Assembly (NCBI GenBank): GCA_002409975.1
Contig: DHOO01000122.1
Coordinates: 8,004-15,351, forward strand
Origin: Firmicutes bacterium UBA5388
GTDB taxonomy: Bacteria > Bacillota > UBA4882 > UBA10575
Reading direction: 5' to 3'
DNA length: 7,348 nucleotides
Part shown: piece after piece, positions 1 through 4,749 of the stretch
Layout of the letters: the number at the start of each line of letters is the position of its first letter
How positions within the stretch are numbered: the stretch's first letter is position 1
Position numbers and translations under genes: made by a program
Notes under the pieces: model-generated
The model's database searches: none
The model's input: only the letters and a program-made list of their open reading frames with translations
Told to the model about the DNA's origin: nothing

Positions 1-43
1 GCTGGCTACCGCCCGCGCACATGAAATGATGATTCTAGCTTGA
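1..43 (+). CDS. Possible C-terminal tail of a convergent gene (partial)
   Basis: In frame 2 of the plus strand (codons from base 2) the sequence reads LATARAHEMMILA and then TGA at 41-43; the other two plus frames stop earlier. Any gene would enter from the left edge and converge on the minus-strand operon, with the hairpin at 104-130 between them. Only 13 residues are visible, so no family can be recognised, and an open frame this short occurs easily by chance. Bases 44-103 hold no gene I can support, only a 7-base inverted repeat (41-47 with 63-69) of unknown meaning. Confidence 0.25.
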   Translation, partial: LATARAHEMMILA

Positions 44-103
44 CTTTTGTCTAAAGGGTGCGAAAGTCATTACCTCGTCCACGGCTACTGTAAAAGGATC
101 ATC

Positions 104-130
104 AAAAACGCCCCTCGCTACGCGGGGGGC
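104..130 (-). terminator. Intrinsic terminator ending the nif3-to-rhomboid operon
   Basis: Arms 110-118 and 122-130 form a 9-bp GC-rich stem with one G-U pair and a 3-base loop. On the minus strand the stem is followed, after one G, by five T residues (108-104). It lies 26 bases past the stop codon of the rhomboid-fold gene. On the plus strand the stem is followed by the weaker tract ATTTCT, so it may also serve a convergent gene. Confidence 0.85.
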
Positions 131-156
131 ATTTCTGATCAAAACATCTTACGACC

Positions 157-867
157 TTACTTTACAATCTTTAACCGCTTTTTCCTCTTCTTATCCCGTA
201 GCTCCTGCCACCAGCTTTTAATTGAAAAGTTATGAGTCCACGCCCAATACCTGATCCCACGCGCAAATGGCCCCCGCCCGGCAAACAGATAAACAACGGC
301 GATACTACTGACCGCAGATAAGGCATAGAACAAGTTACCCATCGTTAAATATTGATAAAACATCATCGCCGCCTGGATCCAGGCCAACCATTCGGCCTTA
401 ATCGGGATTAAGCCCCAAAATAGTAACTCCCGGTCAGGATAGAGTTGCGCCCAAGCCCAGGTAATCCCTGTAAGTGGAAGCCACAAGCCCGAGACTCTTA
501 TCCTGCCAAAAAAGATTGAAGTCAAAGCAAAGGCCAGACCTGTAACCAGAGTAGCTAAACCCAGAAAAAAGCCATAAGTCTGCCCTCCCCAGCTTCTCTC
601 CAGGCTTCCGCCAACATACCATAGCCAAAGTAAACCAAAAATCAAAGAAAGAAGAGTATGATTAACCAAAGGATAGGTCAGTAAGGTCCAGGGACGCAAG
701 TAAAATCGATAGGTATAAAGTTGAAAAAGATCAAACAGATTGATCCTTAGTAGTAGTAAAAAATTAAGGACAATAAAGAGCGCTACGCTTAAAACAATTA
801 TCCCTTTGGTCACTGGGATGAATTCTTTATTAAGAAAACGCCGAATGTCATTAGCATATCTCTTCAC
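157..867 (-). CDS. Rhomboid-fold membrane protein, probably catalytically inactive
   Basis: This is a 236-residue multi-pass membrane protein with about six hydrophobic segments (near residues 22-40, 70-86, 96-118, 127-142, 149-168 and 178-196). The part after the first segment, with RPWTLLTY (58-65), NH (69-70) and GGSLERSWGG (86-95), resembles the TM1-TM2 region of rhomboid/derlin-type proteins. Active rhomboids carry GxSG in TM4 and a His in TM6. Here the matching positions read PLTG (131-134) and, in 178-196, no His. I therefore infer a pseudoprotease that binds or handles membrane proteins rather than cutting them. The C-terminus is a basic cytoplasmic tail (222-236, rich in K and R). 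The start is GTG, supported by AAGGAGG at 881-875 with a 7-base spacer. It is the last gene of the operon, 55 bases after the zinc-ribbon gene. Substrate and function are unknown. Confidence 0.85.
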   Translation of the reverse strand: MKRYANDIRRFLNKEFIPVTKGIIVLSVALFIVLNFLLLLRINLFDLFQLYTYRFYLRPWTLLTYPLVNHTLLSLIFGLLWLWYVGGSLERSWGGQTYGFFLGLATLVTGLAFALTSIFFGRIRVSGLWLPLTGITWAWAQLYPDRELLFWGLIPIKAEWLAWIQAAMMFYQYLTMGNLFYALSAVSSIAVVYLFAGRGPFARGIRYWAWTHNFSIKSWWQELRDKKRKKRLKIVK

Positions 868-922
868 GTCTACTCCTCCTTGTTTCTGTGCATCCTAAGA
901 CAAATAATACTCAAATATTGTT

Positions 923-1669
923 TTAGCGAGAAGTTTCGGGATAAAATAAACCCCGTCCACAACTTTCACAGAGCGGAACGGTTCCGCCTCCCTTTTTTAC
1001 TTTTTCGAGTACCGCTTGGGAAAGAATCACATGACAAGAACCACAGGTACTCTCTACAATCGGCGCCACTACAATCCCTTTCAATACTTCGGCGGAACGT
1101 TGGTAGAACTTGATTAAACCTTGAGGAAGGGCCTTTTCTATTTCACCAGCCTCTGTTTTTACCTTTTCCGCCTGAGCGCGGAGGGTAGTTCTCCTCTTAG
1201 TTTCCTGCTCTCTAACTATCTCAACTCTCTCTTTTAGACCTTCAGCTTTTTCTTGAAGCTGTCCCAGTCGATTCTCCTGTTCTTCAATAAGATAAAGCTG
1301 GTTAATAAGCCTTTCCTCTCTGCTTCCCTTGGCATTTTTATATTCCGCGTTCCTCTTTTGTAATTGCTCCAGTTCTTTCGGCGAAGATATTTTCCCACTA
1401 TACAACGTCTTCTCAATTTGACCCAGTTGAAAATCATATTCCTTGCATTCATCTTCAAGTTTTTGATTTTCGGTTTTTAGCTGGTCAATCTCTTTTTGGA
1501 GTAGGTTTGTCTCCTTAATTACCAACGCCAGCTGGTCTGAGAGGTCTTTGATTTCATGCCTTAAAGCCGGATCAGACAGTTGTCCTTGAAGTAAGGACAG
1601 CCGACGATGGGCTTCCTGGAACCGGTATAATAAAAAAACATCCTTATTAGTAAACATCGTCTCACTCAT
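923..1669 (-). CDS. Coiled-coil protein with C-terminal C4 zinc ribbon (CT398-like)
   Basis: This is a 248-residue soluble protein. Residues about 10-180 are a long, charged, heptad-like helical region rich in E, K, Q and L, predicted to form an antiparallel coiled-coil hairpin. Inside it LYSGKISSPKELEQLQ (89-104) is the signature turn of the CT398-like family. The C-terminus carries a zinc ribbon with C209-x2-C212 and C234-x2-C237. Family members are widespread and usually annotated as C4-type zinc ribbon domain proteins. A nucleic-acid or protein-scaffold role is often suggested, but no defined activity is established. It often neighbours nif3, as here. Its ATG overlaps the stop of the upstream zinc-finger gene by one base (TAATG), which points to translational coupling. 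A second ATG four codons downstream is an alternative start. Confidence 0.9.
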   Translation of the reverse strand: MSETMFTNKDVFLLYRFQEAHRRLSLLQGQLSDPALRHEIKDLSDQLALVIKETNLLQKEIDQLKTENQKLEDECKEYDFQLGQIEKTLYSGKISSPKELEQLQKRNAEYKNAKGSREERLINQLYLIEEQENRLGQLQEKAEGLKERVEIVREQETKRRTTLRAQAEKVKTEAGEIEKALPQGLIKFYQRSAEVLKGIVVAPIVESTCGSCHVILSQAVLEKVKKGGGTVPLCESCGRGLFYPETSR

Positions 1670-1851
1670 TAACTTCGAATCGCGCCCAAAAGATCCTTGT
1701 AGGTATCAATATCCATCCCAATATCAGACCTTCGCGCTACAATATCAGACCCTTTTTCTTTAGCGCACTTGACGCATCGTTTGGTCTCTGGTAAAGCCTC
1801 AAGTCGCTCAGCTGATATTTCCTTCCCACAAAGTTCACACTTTTTTCCCAT
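1669..1851 (-). CDS. Small DksA/TraR-type C4 zinc-finger protein
   Basis: This 60-residue protein has C5-x2-C8 and C26-x2-C29, and the stretch from CELCGKEI to ERLEALPET and CVKC matches the C-terminal zinc finger of the DksA/TraR family. The long N-terminal coiled coil that lets DksA enter the RNA polymerase secondary channel is absent, so it is only the zinc-finger module with a short tail (30-60). A role in transcription cannot be assumed; binding nucleic acid or a protein partner is possible. The ATG start is well supported by AAGGAGG at 1866-1860 with an 8-base spacer. It is immediately followed by, and overlaps, the larger zinc-ribbon gene, so the two are probably made together. The length appears complete. 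Confidence 0.85.
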   Translation of the reverse strand: MGKKCELCGKEISAERLEALPETKRCVKCAKEKGSDIVARRSDIGMDIDTYKDLLGAIRS

Positions 1852-2001
1852 TTAGAAACCCTCCTTCAGTAGTCCTAAGTTAGCTGCCGTCTGAAGAAAT
1901 TGCTTTAAAATAATATACAGTTTCTTACTCTCGGTAACTAACCGCTGCCATTGTAAACCAATCAGACTAAAATAGATTGTAGGGTTTAATCTTACTCTGA
2001 C
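1852..2001 (-). other. Open frame without a normal start codon, between nif3 and the zinc-finger gene
   Basis: This frame stays open for 49 codons. It overlaps the last 35 bases of nif3 in another frame and ends in a TAA (1854-1852) directly abutting the ATG of the zinc-finger gene, an operon-like junction. Residues after the overlap look amphipathic (for example RLVTESKKL and ILKQFLQ). However, it contains no ATG, GTG or TTG. The only near-cognate options are CTG at 1965-1963 and ATT at 1962-1960, and neither has a ribosome binding site. It may be chance, a gene that has lost its start, or an unusual start. The rest of the gap 1852-1966 holds only the ribosome binding site of the next gene. 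Confidence 0.2.
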
Positions 2002-3082
2002 TTATATATATTCGTTGCTGAAACTCTTTGGTCAACAACGGGTCTTGCTCTAAATATTCTTTTATTCTTTGGAGACCAATAGCCTCCATCGTGTGATGTC
2101 CTATCTCCACTAGGGTTAATCCGATCTGCTCCGCTAAGAGAAAATCATGATACCCTAGATCAGAAGTGATCAAAAGTTCTGCTCCCTTTTGTTTTGCCTG
2201 ATGGATAAATTTCCCTCCGCTCCCACCAAGCACCGCTACTTTTTTGACCCGGTCCCGTTGGTATCCACCCCAGCGGAGTGGTTGGCCATTAAATAAGTTT
2301 TTGACCTCAGCTAAGAATTTCTCAAAACACATCTCCATCGGAAGCGCGCCCACGCGACCGAGTCCTGCTCTCCCGGTCGCTTGTGCCACTGGGTAGAGGT
2401 CATAAGCCACCTCCTCATAGGGATGAGCAGCTAATAATGCGCCGATCACTCTTTTTTTATTTCTGGCCGGAATAATGGTCTCCAACCTGATCTCATTAAC
2501 GTATTCGACGACTCCTTGTTCCCCAAGGTAAGGAGTGGTTCCTTCCCGAGGAAGAAAAGTCCCGACACCCGCCATGCGGAAAGTACAGTGACTATACTTT
2601 CCAACCCATCCTGCACCTGCGTTGGTTAAAGCAGTAAAAACCTGATCTATCGCCTCTTCAGGAACAAAAACCACCAGTTTAAGGTATTCTTCCACTCCTT
2701 CTTCCACCGGCGCCGTTTTTTCCAACTTTAACTGCTCTGCTAGGTATTGATTGAGACCATCCGCTGACCGGTCAAAATTAGTATGAAGTGTATAGATGCT
2801 AAAATTTCCAGTTAAAAGTTGCTCCCAAACTTCTCCCCCTGGCCGGTCAAAGCGGAGGTAGTTTAAAGGTTTAAATATTAGAGGGTGGTGGGTTACAATC
2901 AGATTTGCTTCCAGTTGCTGAGCCTCTTTAAGAACTGCCGTTGTCAAATCTAAGGCTAAGACCAGGCCGGAGACCTCCCGGTCAAAACGGCCCACCTGTA
3001 ACCCGACATTATCCCATTTCTCTGCTAGCTCCAACGGAGCTAGCTTCTCTAATATGGTAGCAATCTCCTTGACAGTCGGCAC
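1967..3082 (-). CDS. nif3: Nif3-like dinuclear metal-centre protein (YqfO type)
   Basis: This 371-residue protein belongs to the Nif3/DUF34 family, often labelled GTP cyclohydrolase 1 type 2 homologue. The N-terminal half contains WDNVGLQVG (23-31), THHP (64-67) and LHTNFD (99-104). The C-terminal half contains GGSGG (286-290), TSDLGYHD (306-313) and GHHTME (328-333). H65, H66, D104, H330 and E333 are the expected metal ligands. Residues about 130-235 form the PII/CutA-like insertion found in the long (about 370-residue) Firmicutes YqfO form; the length is normal. Family members form toroidal hexamers with two metals per subunit, but the physiological reaction remains unsettled. The start is GTG, chosen because GAGGGTGAT lies 6 bases upstream. 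In Bacillus this gene follows sigA and trmK; here trmK is absent and two tRNA genes intervene. It heads the four-gene operon. Confidence 0.95.
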   Translation of the reverse strand: MPTVKEIATILEKLAPLELAEKWDNVGLQVGRFDREVSGLVLALDLTTAVLKEAQQLEANLIVTHHPLIFKPLNYLRFDRPGGEVWEQLLTGNFSIYTLHTNFDRSADGLNQYLAEQLKLEKTAPVEEGVEEYLKLVVFVPEEAIDQVFTALTNAGAGWVGKYSHCTFRMAGVGTFLPREGTTPYLGEQGVVEYVNEIRLETIIPARNKKRVIGALLAAHPYEEVAYDLYPVAQATGRAGLGRVGALPMEMCFEKFLAEVKNLFNGQPLRWGGYQRDRVKKVAVLGGSGGKFIHQAKQKGAELLITSDLGYHDFLLAEQIGLTLVEIGHHTMEAIGLQRIKEYLEQDPLLTKEFQQRIYISQSKIKPYNLF

Positions 3083-3282
3083 CTTTTCATCACCCTCGAT
3101 TCAGAAAATACAGCTCGCAACTCGTCGCTCGTGGTGAATGACTAACTCCTTTTTATATAATATAAGACCAGGACTGTACTTAATAACCATCATTTTATTA
3201 TTTTCTAGGTTGTCTCTGCCTTTTCCTGCTTCCACACTAATCTTTTCATCTTGCCTACATTTAATCGCAAACCATCTCCTTA
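3083..3282 (-). other. 200-base gap holding a weak small open frame (3101-3235)
   Basis: Between the tRNA terminator and nif3 the minus strand holds one frame that stays open from the terminator to a TGA at 3103-3101. A GTG at 3235-3233 would give 44 residues; an ATG pair at 3193-3188 would give 30 or 29. Neither start has a convincing ribosome binding site. An AAAAAGGAG at about 3143-3135 is followed only by ATT. I recognise no family. The gap should also contain the promoter of the nif3 operon. AT-rich TATATT-like sequence near 3163-3154 is a candidate -10, but no good -35 sits at the right distance. Confidence 0.25.
3089..3097 (-). promoter_or_regulatory. Ribosome binding site deciding the GTG start of nif3
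   Basis: GAGGGTGAT matches the anti-Shine-Dalgarno complement well and sits 6 bases before GTG (3082-3080). The nearby ATG at 3090-3088 lies inside this site and in another frame, so it is not the start. Confidence 0.75.
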
Positions 3283-3312
3283 AAAACAGAAAAAAGTGGA
3301 GCTTCCACTTTT
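3282..3312 (-). terminator. Intrinsic terminator of the tRNA unit
   Basis: Arms 3292-3300 and 3304-3312 make a perfect 9-bp stem with a 3-base loop. On the minus strand it is followed by TTCTGTTTTT (3291-3282). It lies 16 bases after the CCA end of the CAU tRNA. The plus-strand side also has a T-rich tail, so it could work in both directions. Confidence 0.85.
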
Positions 3313-3328
3313 GTTTTTAAAAATATGA

Positions 3329-3403
3329 TGGTGGGCCCACCTGGATTTGAACCAGGGACCGATCGGTTATGAGCCGACTGCTCCACCGCTGAGCTATGGG
3401 CCC
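3329..3403 (-). tRNA. tRNA with CAU anticodon, probably tRNA-Ile2 (lysidine type)
   Basis: This 75-base gene folds into a full cloverleaf. The 7-bp acceptor stem starts GGGCCCA, the D stem is GCTC/GAGC, the anticodon stem is GTCGG/CCGAT with loop CTCATAA (anticodon at 3371-3369), and the T arm is CCTGG/CCAGG with loop TTCAAAT. A73 is followed by an encoded CCA (3331-3329). A CAU anticodon can mean initiator Met, elongator Met or Ile2. The 1-72 G-C pair and the anticodon stem without three G-C pairs rule against initiator. C4-G69, C5-G68 and C6-G67 match the pairs that the lysidine synthetase TilS recognises in E. coli Ile2, so Ile2 is favoured over elongator Met but not proven. Confidence 0.95.
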
Positions 3404-3412
3404 CAATAAAAT

Positions 3413-3487
3413 TGGCTCCCCGAGTTGGGCTCGAACCAACAACCACTCGGTTAACAGCCGAGTGCTCTACCATTGAGCTATCGAGGA
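3413..3487 (-). tRNA. tRNA-Asn (GUU)
   Basis: This 75-base cloverleaf has acceptor strands TCCTCGA and TCGGGGA (one G-U pair at 4-69), discriminator G73 and an encoded CCA (3415-3413). The D stem is GCTC/GAGC, the anticodon loop is CTGTTAA with anticodon GTT at 3455-3453, and the T arm is GTTGG/CCAAC. It is the first gene of a two-tRNA unit, about 12 bases after the expected transcription start and 9 bases before the CAU tRNA. Confidence 0.97.
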
Positions 3488-3505
3488 GCATTATTAGCAA
3501 AGTTA

Positions 3506-3534
3506 ATTATACCTCCTTTTAAGGCCCTCGTCAA
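3506..3534 (-). promoter_or_regulatory. Sigma-A promoter of the tRNA unit
   Basis: The -35 box TTGACG (3534-3529) and the -10 box TATAAT (3511-3506) are separated by exactly 17 bases. This is five of six plus six of six matches to the housekeeping consensus. It starts 17 bases after the rpoD stop codon and predicts a start near 3499, just ahead of tRNA-Asn. The promoter would be read by the sigma factor encoded directly upstream. No clear terminator separates rpoD from it, so read-through from rpoD into the tRNAs is possible. Confidence 0.9.
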
Positions 3535-3551
3535 GTCAAAATCCGTATTTT

Positions 3552-4697
3552 TTATTCCAGGAAATCTTTAAGTTTCTTGCTACGGCTCGGATGACGGAGC
3601 TTGCGAAGAGCTTTAGCTTCAATCTGTCGAATCCGCTCTCTGGTTACACCAAATACCTGACCTACTTCTTCTAAGGTTCTAGCCCTCCCATCTTCCAGTC
3701 CAAAACGGAGACGAAGGACTCTTTCTTCTCTGGGGGTAAGAGTATCTAAAACCTCCTCCAATTGTTCCTTTAGTAACCGAAAAGAGGCTGCTTCCACCGG
3801 CGCAAGGGCATCTTGATCCTCAATAAAATCCCCTAAGTGACTATCTTCCTCTTCTCCGATGGGTGTTTCTAAAGATACAGGTTCTTGAGCGATCTTAATG
3901 ATCTCTCTCACCCGCTCAACTCCTAATCCCATCTCTTCTGCAATCTCCTCGGCGGTTGGTTCACGCCCTAAGGTTTGTAAAAGTTGCCGGGAAATCCGGA
4001 TTAACTTATTGATCGTCTCTACCATATGCACAGGGATGCGGATTGTTCTTGCCTGATCCGCGATCGCTCTTGTAATCGCCTGTCTGATCCACCAAGTAGC
4101 ATAGGTACTAAACTTAAAGCCTCGATGATAGTCAAATTTCTCAACCGCTTTAATCAAACCCAGATTTCCTTCTTGGATAAGATCAAGAAAAAGCATACCG
4201 CGACCAACATATCTTTTAGCAATACTCACCACTAAGCGCAGGTTAGCTTCAGCTAAGCTACGTTTCGCATTTTCATCCCCATTTTTAGCCCTTTGGGCTA
4301 AATCTAATTCGTGTTCAGGCGTTAACAGCGGAACTCTGCCAATCTCTTTTAGATACATCCGAACCGGATCATCCAGAGAAATTCCTTCAGGCAAAGAGAG
4401 ATCGACTTCGGTATCAGCATCATCACCTTTAGGATCCTTTACATCCTCATCTTCACCGTCAGTAGCAATATCAATTCCTTTAGTCGTTAAGAGTTCGTAA
4501 ACCTCATCAATTTCCTCGGGGGAAAGATCGATCTGCTCAAAAGTATCCATAATATCCTTATAAGTAATTAGACCCTTCTTTTTACCTAATGCCAGAATCT
4601 TCTTAATAGCTGTATTCTTTGGAGAATCTTTACTTATTTTTGGATCAGTCCGTTCTTCGTCCGTATAGGTTCTCTTAACCTCTTTTTCTTTACTCAC
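3552..4697 (-). CDS. rpoD: RNA polymerase primary sigma factor (sigma-70/SigA)
   Basis: This is the housekeeping sigma factor that directs RNA polymerase to -35/-10 promoters. From the chosen start it is 381 residues, normal for Firmicutes SigA. Region 1.1 lies at about 28-76, then an acidic linker, region 1.2 at about 109-137 (DDPVRMYLKEIGRVPLL), region 2 at about 146-216 including the -10-binding YATWWIRQAI, region 3 at about 220-299, and region 4 at about 306-381 with the -35-binding helix-turn-helix (TLEEVGQVFGVTRERIRQIE). The open frame extends upstream to an ATG at 4805 inside dnaG, but that start has no ribosome binding site and adds sequence unlike SigA. The ATG at 4709 is overlapped by the Shine-Dalgarno sequence itself, so GTG at 4697-4695 is preferred. 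It follows dnaG and is probably co-transcribed with it. Confidence 0.97.
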   Translation of the reverse strand: MSKEKEVKRTYTDEERTDPKISKDSPKNTAIKKILALGKKKGLITYKDIMDTFEQIDLSPEEIDEVYELLTTKGIDIATDGEDEDVKDPKGDDADTEVDLSLPEGISLDDPVRMYLKEIGRVPLLTPEHELDLAQRAKNGDENAKRSLAEANLRLVVSIAKRYVGRGMLFLDLIQEGNLGLIKAVEKFDYHRGFKFSTYATWWIRQAITRAIADQARTIRIPVHMVETINKLIRISRQLLQTLGREPTAEEIAEEMGLGVERVREIIKIAQEPVSLETPIGEEEDSHLGDFIEDQDALAPVEAASFRLLKEQLEEVLDTLTPREERVLRLRFGLEDGRARTLEEVGQVFGVTRERIRQIEAKALRKLRHPSRSKKLKDFLE

Positions 4698-4706
4698 TTC
4701 TGCAAT

Positions 4707-4713
4707 CATCCTT
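4707..4713 (-). promoter_or_regulatory. Ribosome binding site deciding the GTG start of rpoD
   Basis: AAGGATG matches AAGGAGG at six of seven bases and lies 9 bases before GTG (4697-4695). Because it contains the in-frame ATG at 4709-4707, it cannot serve that ATG. If the ATG is used instead, the protein gains four residues (MIAE). Confidence 0.5.
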
Positions 4714-4749
4714 CCCAGAGAAAACCGAAAATGATTAATAATAATAAAT

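Noticed and set aside
47..235. Plus-strand open frame of 62 codons
   Set aside because: Starts at an unsupported TTG, crosses the terminator hairpin and runs antisense into the rhomboid-fold gene.
884..892. Very short ATG frame (MHRNKEE) running into the ribosome binding site of the rhomboid-fold gene
   Set aside because: Seven codons with no properly spaced ribosome binding site; no sign of a leader-peptide mechanism.
3111..3132. Minus-strand GAG-led heptamers (GAGCGAC, GAGTTGC, GAGCTGT) before nif3
   Set aside because: Too short and too imperfect to call a repeat without other copies in the genome.
3138..3320. Plus-strand hydrophobic open frame of 60 codons
   Set aside because: No usable ribosome binding site, it runs through the tRNA terminator stem, and its hydrophobicity follows from AT-rich sequence.
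3261..3500. Minus-strand open frame of 79 codons across the tRNA region
   Set aside because: It is a read-through of both tRNA genes and the terminator; the tRNA cloverleafs explain the sequence.
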